From NCBI GenBank assembly GCA_000310025.1, contig FN649730.1:38325-90388 (forward strand): 52,064 bases of DNA, read 5' to 3'. Below, in pieces: positions 1 through 20,715 of this stretch. The position numbers and the translations under genes are program-made. The DNA comes from Ectocarpus siliculosus. Taxonomy: Eukaryota; Sar; Phaeophyceae; Ectocarpales; Ectocarpaceae. Numbering within the stretch: position 1 is the stretch's first letter; each line of letters begins with the position of its first letter. The notes under the pieces were generated by a model, which ran no database searches, was not told the DNA's origin, and saw only the letters and a list, made by a program, of their open reading frames with translations.

Positions 1-470
1 AAAAAATTTTAATCTTTTCCCCCCCATTAAGATGGGTTTTTTTTTGGCCCCCCGGGTTAGCCGGGTGGAGGTAAAAAAAAAAAACACCCCCCCGGGTAAA
101 ACCCTGAATACCAACAAATTTTTTTTTTGGTGAAAATAAAAAAAGGTGTATGTAGCCAGGAAAAATTTTTTTTTGGAAAAGTAAACCCTTTCCCTCCCAG
201 AATCCGGGGGGGGGGTGAAAACCAAATCCCCAAAAATTTGGGAAACATCCAAGGGGGGGCCCGCGGCCTGATTTGGGGTTAAGTTTTGGGGAAAAATTTT
301 TTTTTTTAAAAAGGCGGGGCCACCATTGCCTTAGCAATCGGGGCCCCAAATAGGAGTTTTTTTCCCGATCGTTGGCCCCGGGGGGCCTCCCTTGGGTTTC
401 CCCCGGGAGGGCCCCATAACCCCGGATGAAAGAAATTTTCCCCCCCCCCCCCCCTGGTCCCGTGAGAACC
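1..470. other. Low-quality, homopolymer-expanded sequence
   Basis: The first ~470 bases are dominated by inflated runs of A, C, G and T (for example long C runs near 440-454) with no credible coding or repeat structure. The texture is the same as around the N gap at 28029-28128. It looks like poor-quality assembly edge sequence rather than biology. Sequence becomes normal at about 455-480, where a dispersed repeat starts. Confidence 0.75.
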
Positions 471-555
471 CGGCGTGCTCCGTCCCGGCTTCGTAGGGAT
501 GCGACGTCAATGGTCTAAGGACGACGGCATGCACGACTATGAGTACATCCCCCCC
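471..555. repeat. Dispersed repeat family B, copy 1
   Basis: About 85 bases containing GTCAATGGTCTAA and CATGCACGACTATGAGTACA before a C run. It recurs inverted at 5222-5320 and again, diverged, at 41498-41575. No coding potential or clear terminal repeats. Confidence 0.6.
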
Positions 556-1800
556 CCCCGCGAGTCCTTATCCATTCGATGAATCGGATGCATGTCTTTT
601 GGCTTTTGGCAACCTTTTGCCCGAAACAACCTGCCCAGCCCGGCTGCACGTGTTTCAACCAAGGGTGTACACTACCCGTGATAAGATGGACATCATATCC
701 ACTATGCTACAAGTCAGCAGGCATAGTAGTGGATATGCTGTGCATCTTAACAAAAGTACAACCGGGGTCCTTAAACTCAAACGGCACCTTGACACCCCTC
801 ACCCGTAATTTGCCGGTTAAGGGTTGGCGGGGTCGGCGAAGTCAAAGATCGAGGTAATTCTCTTCGCTCCCCCCGCCGCCACACGAGCAGTCCTCACTGC
901 TCACTGCATCCTTCTCACCCGCCCGAACCAACAAACATGTTCATGAGACACAACGTGCTGTTGTCATATCGTGCATCTTTGCAAAAAACTGTATTCCACA
1001 CCGAGTTATTTTTTTCATTTTACTGTGACTGTTTTCTCAGCCCACTCTCTCTCTCTCTCTCTCTCGAACACACAAGGTGCCAACAATTACAATTACGGTT
1101 CAGTCGCAGGATCTACTGTAAAGCAATCCACCGCTGCTGTCAAAATACTTGTGTTTTGGGGTGGTGGTGTACCAGCGCTCCGAGCAGCGCACAGTAACAA
1201 TGAACAGGACGACTGGAAACCCCGGGGACAGTCGTTTTCCATCCCCGCTTTTCGCGGGAATTTACCGTTAGGCGGTCCATTGCTGGTAACCCGGGTAATC
1301 GGCTAGGGTACAGAGCATGTAATGGGCACAGCACCTCTGGCTGAACGTGGCAAAAAAATGCCCGAGGAAATACTCAAACCTCTGGTAATGTTTTCATCGT
1401 GGCCTACATACACACATACATCAGTGTCGCGCCACGCGAGGAATCCGATGACACACCCATCCCCCAATTTATGTATGTAACCCTTTGGCGGCAACTGGAG
1501 TACAGGGGAGATGAAAACACATGTCACTTGGCAGGCAGCTTTGATGGCTCTGACATGTAGTATGCAGGTCCTGTCAGAACAAAATCTGCGTTGGTGCAAA
1601 GAAAGGCAGTGGATTGGATATGGATAGATAGATACAACAAGGCTGACATACAGGGTGGAGAATCAAATTGACCACAAGCGTGCTGAAACACGGTCGCGTC
1701 GTACGACTTCGGGTACTGCTTACCCCAGAAGACCAAACACACATTACATGCATACCTTTGAGCTCCCTTGCACGCTTCCAAATACAGATGGCAATGACAC

Positions 1801-1935
1801 CCATGCGGTGGCTGGCTCAGTCGTCTGCTGACGATGACGAGCAACACGGCGACTCGACTGCGACGGGCCGGCTCTCACACTCTCCAAATTGGTGGACAAC
1901 AGCAGCCCCACCAGCGTCAATGCGATCGATACCAT
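1801..1935 (-). CDS. Possible first exon with signal peptide, unknown protein
   Basis: A minus-strand ATG at 1935-1933 opens a frame that begins with a hydrophobic stretch (MVSIALTLVGLLLS), typical of a secretory signal peptide, followed by a polar Arg/Ser/Gln-rich segment. Possible donors are GTGAGA after codons Glu-Ser and a weaker GTGTCA just after a Trp codon near 1800. I found no convincing continuation at lower coordinates, and the family is not recognised. It may equally be a chance hydrophobic frame. Confidence 0.2.
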
Positions 1936-2405
1936 GGTCGTCGTAGTGTAGCGTTTGGGATTAAGGGAGTATTCGCGTGTTACTTGTCGTTGGGTCGTGA
2001 ATCTTTGCCCTGTGTCAGGTCTGGCTGCTTGTGGCTGTGGGTTTTCTCTCCGCTCCGCAGTCTGAAACGCACCGTTACACAACGGTACCACGGTACCCAT
2101 CGCAAATCTCAGCTGCGGCACACCAGGTGCTGACTCCCTTGTGTGCATGTTTGTGTCTCGTGTTGGCTGTACTGCTGTAGTGTATGGGTAGAGCTGTACA
2201 CCCGCCACTATCATCCCCTACGCCGCTACCGTGCTCTGTTCACGTCGTTTCCTTCCAACCCAATTTCGCCTTCGTATGATATCTTACATATCTTGCCCGC
2301 CTATCTTATTCGTATCTAAAATACAAAGGCCGGATACGATGTACATGTGGTCCCGTTTCAAAAACGCGCTAGTTGGTTGTTTCAGCCTCCGACTCTTTCG
2401 CGTGG

Positions 2406-2705
2406 AGGGAGAGCAAGGCATACAAGCTGCTTCGCGCCAAGCCTCACGCCCAGCGCGCCCGCGGTCGGTCGCAGCGCAGCGAGCGTGTGAGCGTGTGGCG
2501 AGGTGGCGGCGCACTGGCGGCGGTACACAAGAAAGAGGTCAATTCGGTTTTGGAGAGTGCTGCTGTGCTGCGTGTGTGTGTGGTCTGTTCTAGAACAGCC
2601 TCACGGGTACAATTCTAGTGCTTTCCTTTCGCGCAGAGGGAGACCAAGGCAAAAAAGGTGTTGCGCGCCGCGTCTCGCGCCGAGCACGGCCGCGGTCATG
2701 GTGCG
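2406..2705 (+). CDS. Possible orphan exon in two tandem copies
   Basis: A 69-base block at 2637-2705 has a strong acceptor (pyrimidines then GCGCAG) and a strong donor (GTGAGC). It encodes 23 residues, starting Arg-Glu-Thr-Lys-Ala-Lys-Lys, in GC-rich codons. A related block begins 231 bases upstream at 2406 (Arg-Glu-Ser-Lys-Ala-Tyr-Lys-Leu-Leu-Arg) but has lost the acceptor AG. The two copies also share flanking sequence. No partner exons or family are recognised, so this could be a fragment of an unannotated gene or a duplicated GC-rich repeat. Confidence 0.25.
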
Positions 2706-3660
2706 GTGAGCCTGCGGAGGTGGCGGCGTAACCACCTCATGTTTTGAAAACTGAAACGGATCTTCCTGCATGAAAACCATCACAAACGGCGTCAAAGACA
2801 AATACGATCAAAATGTCATCACATGCGTCGCTGCAGTATGTACATACATGCCTCTACAATGCGGCGGTTTCCCATCTACTTTACTAGTGCTCTGGCTTTT
2901 CCTCGACGACACCAACAAGACCACCGTCGCCTTCCTCCAACACGAACAAAAAACCCGCCTGTGCATTGTGTTGGTTCCACAGCTAACAAAAAGTCCTCAT
3001 GCTATCCTCCTGGCATGCACTGCTTCAGGTTAGTCCGTTCACTACCTGTCGAAAGGAGCAGACGGCTATCTGCATGTACGCGCATGAAAATAGGCCGCCT
3101 AGGATATATCCTGTGGAGACAGGCAGCCGGCGACGGAAAACGATGGATGGGTGTGCTCTACGACAAGCGCTAGCCGCTAGACTATTCAGTGCTACGAAAG
3201 ACCCGCTATTGATCTATCTGCAGTACGCCATCTATCTGCACTATGACATTGTCGCCTCCGACGGCAATAGGCAATCAAAGTCAAACAGAAACCCTTTGTG
3301 GAGAAGAAGTTTCGTTTCGGAGATTTCGGAGATTCGAAGATGGCCGCCCCGTGTTGAGGCGACTCGCCGTCAAGGGCCTAATGATGTGATCGTCGGTGTT
3401 TCGCTCCGACTAGAATCCCCGCCACTGCTGTGCTCTGAGTGCAATACCCGACCCGGCAGCCAGCTAAGCACCTGCACTACACAATTGGTCGACTGGCCGG
3501 ACCGAAGTAGTTCATGAACAAGCCCATACAGGCAAACCTGTGTCAGAGGAGGGGGTCACAACCGGAGCGACAACAGCAAAACAACCAACACAGACTTGTC
3601 AGCGACGGCGATACTTGCGGGGTAACCCCTACAGTTAGCACCCGCCCGCATTAAGCATCC

Positions 3661-3835
3661 TCTACTTTCGGCCGAGGCCGGGCTTCTTACGTACGTCCCT
3701 AGGGTTATGCTACGACATGACCGCTATATAGTTTTTTAGCGTAGGGGTTCTCAACCGAGCTCACGAATGGTGTTCGAGTTCTTAGATGTTGAGTTTTTCA
3801 AGGCTTACCGATTTCTAAACTGACTGCCAAGTGCG
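3661..3835. repeat. Dispersed repeat family C, copy 1
   Basis: About 175 bases with GGCCGAGGC, CGCTATATAG, GTAGGGGTTCT and GAGTTCTTAGA in order. The same landmarks recur in the same order and orientation at 5775-5960. No coding potential. Possibly a decayed transposon or an old segmental duplication. Confidence 0.6.
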
Positions 3836-5221
3836 GCCGAAAACTGCATAGTTGTAACCGTCGCGAACGACGGACAAGGCCGGATTTGGAAACTAAAATA
3901 GGACGTTCGTGTCGTGCTGTCGTTGTTGATGGTGTTGGTGACGTTCTCACGGCAATGTCGGTCGCCTTCGTGGTTGTTGATACAGGTTAAAAAGTCTCAC
4001 GAACAGGTCTCAACTAATGTCATGAAGCATGATGTCGACTCTCTATTGTTGACAAAACAGCAGTGCAGTCTAGCCAACACAAGGGGAGCGTGTGAGCGTA
4101 AGACTTTTTTACTCACAGAACGGAGCAACCTATTTGCTTCGGGTCGGCCTCGTGGACCTTGATGTTTCCTAGGCTGGACATGCAGCAGAACACGCTAGCC
4201 CACGATGCCCATGTTGACTGGCGGTTGCGCCGCAAATCGTTCCAAGAAATGCCGGAAGAAACGCGGAAAGAAACAAGGCGCAAGAGACGGGAAGGGGATG
4301 GCACATGGAGGCAACATCGCAGGGATCAGCAACCACCGTAAGTTGACCGTGGGTGATGGAAATTTTCATCCACGGGAAGAAGCCAGAAGTCAGCAGTTAG
4401 ATCGGGAGGGGCATCACACGTCGATATAACTTTTTCTCATTGTCTCGTCTGCTCTGGGAGCCTGTCTACACCTTCGGTGAATGTTGGGCACCCCAGCCGG
4501 GGTCACGCAAGACCAATTCTCTACCTTTCCTCTTGAGGTTAGGTTGCCCGTTGAAAACCCACGGTATGTGTCGCCCTTCAACTCATGTTATCCTATAGAA
4601 TCGCAGGTGCGTTACGCATGAATTTGGCGAGTCTGTTAGACCGGTGATATACAGCAAAATCAACTTGCCGAGTTTCAGAGCGGGTCTTTTTGTTCGACTG
4701 TGTTGATGAGCGAAGCTCTATTGTAGGACACCATCCACACAACACCAGCATCACCAACAACTGTTGTACGGCAAAAATTCAAAACAAACCTATGCATGGA
4801 CCATTAAGTGACAGACTTTTTTTGATAGAGTTCCTTGCGAAGGTCCGGCAATCTCAACAATAACAGCGATGACCATATTATTAACGCTACCAAAGACAAT
4901 CTCGCACGCAGCTACACCTACAAGGACCAACCCCCACAGCAAGAACACCATAGGAACTACACACCTTCAACATGAGTCCAGCCACCCCAAAGGTCAAAGA
5001 CAGAAGAGCGAGGTAATCTGGAGGCAGCTGCTCTGGGTTGATAGGAGGCCTCACGAACGGGGTTATCCGTTTCACCGCCACGGGGTCGACCCGTGAAGTT
5101 GACGGTTCTCGCGTTGTCAGCGACATTGACCCGTCCCGCGTAACCCCCTCCTTCCCTTGAGAGAGCCGAACGCACCCCGGCTACAGCAAGCAGTGGTAGT
5201 CCAGAGCAAGAGGTGGGGGGG

Positions 5222-5425
5222 GGGATGTACTCATAGTCGTGCATTCCGTAGTCGTTAGACCATTGACCTCGCACCCCTACAAGGCCGGGACCGAGCACGC
5301 CAATTTCTCACCGGACCAGGGTAGGGGGGGGGTGCTCATGTCAACGCATGCCGCAGTTGTAAGACCGTTGACCACGCGTCCTCGAGAGGAAGGAGCATCA
5401 CCGATGGCCAATCGTTCCTTCCTAC
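5222..5425. repeat. Dispersed repeat family B, inverted copy plus partial tandem copy
   Basis: 5222-5320 is the reverse complement of the repeat at 471-555 (TACTCATAGTCGTGCAT, then the region around TTAGACCATTGACCTCGCA). A second, more diverged partial copy follows at about 5335-5425 (AAGACCGTTGACCACGCGTC). A weaker echo lies near 5480-5525. Confidence 0.55.
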
Positions 5426-5774
5426 TTTGCCAAAGGTGGCTCAAAAAAGGCGACTAACCACGTAAACGCATTGCCGAAAGCTGTTAGGGCATTAACCTCG
5501 CATCCCTAGCATGGCGGGACGGAGCGATATGCCGGGTTTTCGCCGGGCCGGGTTGCGTTTTACACTGACGGAACCAGAGGCGGGTGGGGGCGACCCGTGG
5601 TACATGGAGTGCTAGTTGGTGGAGATCCTGTCGTCGGCGCTGAAGGCGGCGAACCGTGCGACGCATTATGTTCGCAGGAACGGGTGAGTCGTCGCGTATA
5701 CATACTGCCGGGCGCGATTCGAAAGGAAACTGCCTGTGTATCTCAAGACAGAAACACGGCGAGCGCCCGCACAT

Positions 5775-5960
5775 AAGGTCTAGTTGTGGCCGAGGCTGGT
5801 GTTCTTAGTTCCTTGGGTTGTGCTGCGAATGGTCGCTATATAGGTGTTAGTGTAGGGGTTCTTACAATGACCGAGCTCGTAAATATTGCTCAAGTTCTTA
5901 GACTTTTGAGTTATTTCGAGGCTGTAGTATATCAATGTCTTCACTGCTAAGTTTCTAAAT
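5775..5960. repeat. Dispersed repeat family C, copy 2
   Basis: Diverged copy of 3661-3835, sharing the ordered landmarks TGGCCGAGGCT, CGCTATATAG, GTGTAGGGGTTCTTA, ACCGAGCTC and AAGTTCTTAGA. Direct orientation, about 2.1 kb apart. Confidence 0.6.
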
Positions 5961-8170
5961 TATGAATACGATTGCTCTTGGTCCGACGCTGTTGCACGTT
6001 TGGTAATGTTTACACCTTGCTCTGGGTTGCCGTACATGTACTGTCGCTTGTGGCCGAGGAAGGTCTGAAGACCTCTCATAGATAGACTACAGCAGTAGCC
6101 CTTGAGGAGGTCGGAAGGTTGAGGCGAAGTCTAGATCATGGCTGTGCGCGGGATGATGTGTCAGAATTCCGTAGTGAACTCGATTCACGTCAGAAAACGG
6201 TGATGCACTTGATCATGGTGCAAACTACAGTATACCAAAACTCTGGACTGCTGTTGCCTAGAGCAAAATATCAATGCACCGCAGTACCTTCCCTCTCTCT
6301 CGCGATACCCTTGGAAGGCGATCATGACCGATTTGAGCTGAACTCAGCGTCCAAAGACAAAGGTCGTTACAATGCTGTTCTTTCGTAGGGAACGAACTGC
6401 CGCTATCGTTGTGAAATGCCAGAGCGACTGCTGTGTGCCAACATACCTTGTACAACCACAGAGCAGTTAAGCGGTAGTCAAACCAACGCTATAACTTACT
6501 GCTGTGGAGTAGGTAGTTCGCCAGTACATGTCGACAGTTCGTAGAACGAGGCAACGGGAAATAAATGTGTACAACACACCAGGTACCTCTGACTTACGCG
6601 TATGTACAACCACACCAGAGACTTACGCCCGTCCAAGAATATTCTCATGCATGTAGAGGGGACGTATTGAATGAAGAAACTATTTACTGCTGTGAGGATT
6701 GAGTGCTCTGGTGTTGTTGTGTAGGTTGAGTCTGTTACTGTTGTACGCGGAGAATCTGTATAGTTTATCTACTGTACTGCCTAGTAGTGCTGTGTACAGA
6801 ACGTTCAGCCCTGATGGCGCATGGGTCAAGATATGTACCAGTGTCTCACTACAGCAGCAGTGTTGTCTCGTATCAAAAAAGAAGGCGAAGCACACTCACC
6901 CTGTAAATTACTCCCCGGGATACTCAGCGTGCCGCTGCGAACGATTGTCCACCCTCTCTACTCGCTCCTGGTCCGTCACGTTCCAATTTAGCAACTGCAG
7001 TGAGTGCAATGGGGTAATCTGCTGGGCATCTGGGTTGATCTGCCATTCCGGGGCACCGTGTATCAATTGGCGAGAGGAGGCTGGGGTGGTGTGTGTGTTC
7101 TGCCCGCTGCGGCGGCCTGTACAGTAGCGCCCGAGCACACTGCACAGCCAACACACCTCTTCTCCCTGGGGAACACGTCTGATTTCAGGTGAGCGTTGCC
7201 GGTAGCCTTCGATGCCTCTGGAAACATGTGCAGTCGCGCGACTTTTGTGGCGTTGATGTGTCAGGGGAAGGGTATAGTTTGAGACAAAGGGCCCAACATA
7301 CAACAGTTGAACGTTGTCTGAACTGTCCTGCTGTGCATGTTTCTGCAGCACCCGAGAGCGGTGGTAGCAGCAATATGGCGAGAGAGCAATCCTATGCTAG
7401 ACTCTCATGCCGCTATCTAGCAGGCAGGATGCTCTGTAGCGTCGTGAGAGAGACGGGAGATGCACACATCCTCCACCGAGGGAGCATCAGGCCCCATTTC
7501 TGTGCCGGAAGCCTCGCATGCATACGTACGGTAGCACCGGCGCTGCACCTGACACATCCAGGTGAAACGCGTGTGTGTGCATGGCATGTAGTGTTTCCCT
7601 GTGGCAGGGGAGGGGGAAGCCAACGCGCAGCAGCCATCGGCAGTGTTGGTGCCAGCGTGCGCGGGTTGGCGTGTTGCACGTGTCACTGAGAACAAAATTG
7701 TCGGTTCAGCAACTTGTGTCTCTCGGCGATGTACAGCACAGCAAATACAGGCGGTGCAATGCAGCACACCCGGATCCACCGATTGCACACCCTTGTGTTG
7801 CGCTACAGCTATTTACAAGTAGTTGCAGCAGCAGTAGTACGGAAAGCGTGCGAGTGGTGGCCCACGCTTTAGACTGAGTTTCACAGGTCGATTGTCCCAC
7901 GACCAAGAGGCTGCCAAATGCCAAAAAGGGTCTCGTTTGGATGGATCTCACCTAGTGCTCTGCTTCATGTACATCGGTCGGTCGCCGTTTCCTCGTCTAC
8001 ACGTAGTTGTGCAGCACTCGACCCTTTTGAAAGTCAGTCTACGTGTGTGCGGTCGCTCGGCCTTTTGCTTCGTTTACACAATCATACGCGCGTTGTTTCG
8101 CGAGTAAAACCGCTCGGTTGGCTCCTACCTGGAACACCCTTCTGCAGCAAAACATACCACACGGTACATC

Positions 8171-8275
8171 GGTTGGGTCGTCTAGCTATTTAGTAGAAGT
8201 AGAGGATGGGGGCCAGAGGCGCAGACGACAAAGTCCAATGATGGGAGAGAAAAATAAAGTAAAATAAAATAAAAA
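8171..8275. repeat. Dispersed repeat family H, just upstream of GST-like gene
   Basis: About 105 bases starting GGTTGGGTCGTCTAGCTA and including GATGGGGGCCAGA and GTCCAATGATGGGAGA. A second copy is at 31608-31700. Here it ends only ~50 bases before the start codon at 8324, so it may lie in the promoter or 5' UTR of that gene. Confidence 0.65.
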
Positions 8276-8323
8276 TCTAACGTCTACCCTCCCCACCCCC
8301 CACCAGCAAGCTGCTCGGTGATC

Positions 8324-17958
<9,635 letters not shown>

Positions 17959-20715
17959 ACACACACGTGGATCTAACCCTAAGGTAGTCGGCACGCTCGC
18001 ACACACATATACACCTCACGAGAGCAGACGATGAGATGGAAGCCGGGAGCATTGCCCAACACCCTTGAGGACAGTTGTTAGTTTTTGCCCCACCGACCGA
18101 CCGTGTGTGTGTGTTTGTGTCTTTTTCAGTAGCATCGACCGTGCTAATCGGCTGGCCAATGGTGTGCGTGTGCGTGTCTTTTTCAGTAGCATCGACCGTG
18201 CTAATCGGCTGGCCAATGGTGTGTGTGTTTGTGTCTTTTTCAGTAGCATCGACCGTGCTAACCGGCTGACCAATGAAGAGATGTCAGTCAATCTCAGTGC
18301 GACGGACTGCTCTCTTCGTGTTTTTGGGTGTGAAGTTGCCTCTAGGATGCTCAAACACGTTGCTTGCCCCATGTTGAGGTGGTTCTGTATTGGGGGGGGG
18401 GGGGCAGGGGCGGCACCCCCCTAGGCAAAGCTAGATAACTGCTTGACTCTCACTCCTGGTTAGGTTTTGAATGCACCTCGTTGTGATTTAGATAGGGTTA
18501 GGCATGACTGGACCCGCCGTGGAGAACACATTACGAGAAGGTTGAGGATTGGATCACCGTGCCGCACCAGGCGCTTCGGGAGTTTCTACAATACGCATAG
18601 TACCAGGCTTTACTTACTATTTCGTTGGCTCAGGCAGCGGACAGGACAAACTGTCCGTGTGTTGATCAGGGCAAATGCATTTGTTGCTCTTGGTGTGGTT
18701 TTTGCGCTCGTCATGGAATGAAATTCTCGGCAAACGAAACAAGAGAAACACATTTTGTTTTGCGTGAGCGGCCAGCGGCATGAACAACTATGCCGGGACT
18801 GTCATCCGAGTGAAATTCTTGGGAGACCAAGTGAAACAACACGCTTTTTCTGCTTACAGTTATTATAGCGTCAGCGGCATGCCGCGAGAGAGTTGGGGTA
18901 TGACCGGCAACAAAAAATCATGGGGTTTCGCCGCATGTATGTCCAGAACCATCACCAAACCCGGAGCATAGGCCGGCAACGCCTTGTAATCTCATCCCGT
19001 CATCACGCCCGATCAAGACCAAAACAAGAATGGGTAGTGTTAAGGAGGACCCGATTCGCCGGGTATCCGTCGATTGACTTTTACCAGAACCGGTACACCT
19101 TCGCAGTAGAGACATTGTTAAGAAGAGACACTTGCCAAACAAACTTCGTGTTGTTCGTTCGTGTTTCTTTCAACCCACCCTTGTTCGGCGTTGTTAGTGA
19201 TATCCCCCGTCTTGTCAAGCACAGAAAAATCCGACGGCATCAAATAGGCTGCACATGCACGTAGGAATCCAAACGCGACGCGCGCCAGATTGGGTGTGGG
19301 CATTCTATCGTGACAAGGAACGGGCAAGCTACACATGCGCCATTAGACTGCGGGTCTGAAGAGCAGGCCAATCACACGTGGGCGTTTCCGTGTTTCGTCG
19401 TCGTCCGGCCCGCTTAAAACCACTGTTTTCACTGTTGCGTCAGAGTATCCGGCACATGAGTCCAACAATCGCATCGTCCCAGAGTACCCCAAGCCCCGTA
19501 AGGGATTGAGTTTCAATTCCCACTCAAAACACCCGAGATTGCCACTCAAACTATCTCCGTATCTACGAACACCCAGCGCGACAAGAACAAACTCCAGTCG
19601 TCTATTATTAGTAGCTGTCTGGGCCAAGAATCTGCCCTATCGGAAGTGAACTACTGCTGTCATCTACGCGGGTCGACCCTTTTCTCCTGTCCCCCCAAGA
19701 TTCCATGCAAGATTCCATCACCCAGTTTCAGTAGCGTGTTTCCAGTGCTAGGCTCTCGTCTCGTCGCGAATACTGTACGGCAAGCGCCTACTCAGGCCAC
19801 ACTCCCCTTCTACTCGAAAAGGGTACGGTCATCCCACAAAGACCACAAAGACCACAAAAGACCACAAAAGACCGAAGTCAGGCCACGCTCCCTGTTGCCC
19901 AAAAGGGGTACAGCCATCCCACGAGGAAAAGTACATCTTCCATGTCCAGCGAGGCCGGCTCATCTTTTCCAACACAGGAGACACATAGTCTTTTAGACCC
20001 GAAGGGACACGAAGCGGGGCCAACAAAGCAACACGCCGAAACTTTGCACTAATCGAGGTGGTTGTGACCCTAAGAGGAGGGTGTGGTACCCAAACGTGAG
20101 CATATCCCCCGCGAGGATAAATCTCTACAGCAGAAGCAGTGCCGGTACCGCTTACGGAGCCAGCACGTCCTTGCTCTCTTTCTCTTTCTCTTTTTGCAGC
20201 AGTCTTCTCTTCCAAGGCCGAGATATAGAAGGGACGAAAACACACACACCAATACCAAATACCCCGCAGGAAGGGAAGGCACATGTATCATCCTTATCCT
20301 CCCTTCCTTGTCTCTCGCAAGGCATCAGTCTCTAACCCAATGGCCTGTGGGCAACCGTGCCCTCGAGCGAATCCTAGACAAAAACGGCGCTCGCTGTCTC
20401 CCATCGCGTGCAAGAAACACCACCCCCCTCCCCCTAATTCTTCGAAAATGCATGGATGGGTACGGGCAACTTCTTCGACCACAGCGTAAAATACCCCCCG
20501 GGCCTTGCACCCCTGCCCCCAAGACGGGATAGAGGGATTCGCAGCGGTGACACCAATCCACGCGTTTGTGATACTCTTGACATTGAGAAAATGACTCTGT
20601 ACAGAACCTACCCGCGTCCAAGCAACAAGCTCCCACGCAGGCAAGCACAACTAACCGTCTTCACGGAGTGTTCCATTCCGAGGTACTTCCATGTTTTCCT
20701 TGTGGGAAACGGTTA
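17959..20715. other. Intergenic region between convergent GST-like and LON-like genes
   Basis: Tail-to-tail intergenic DNA. It contains a three-copy 57-base repeat at 18104-18275, a short AAAGACCACA repeat near 19837-19872 and a (CT)n-rich patch near 20175-20195. I see no conserved exon. The 3' UTRs of both genes must lie here, but no polyadenylation signal stands out. Confidence 0.6.
18104..18275. repeat. 57-base tandem repeat, three copies (family D)
   Basis: Units carry CAGTAGCATCGACCGTGCTA and end (A/C)CAATG; the CAGTAG landmark falls at 18127, 18184 and 18241, exactly 57 bases apart. Single diverged relatives sit at 33540-33600 and 37240-37290. Confidence 0.8.

Larger units (their letters stand above)
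471..8323. other. Gene-poor left region with dispersed repeats
   Basis: I recognise no conserved gene in these ~7.9 kb. Open frames are short, overlap on both strands and lack consistent splice sites. The region holds a (CT)n run near 1044-1065, copies of two dispersed repeats (471-555, 5222-5425 and 3661-3835, 5775-5960), a duplicated exon-like block at 2406-2705, and a possible signal-peptide start on the minus strand at 1935. The rest is unremarkable intergenic or deep-intronic sequence. Confidence 0.55.
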
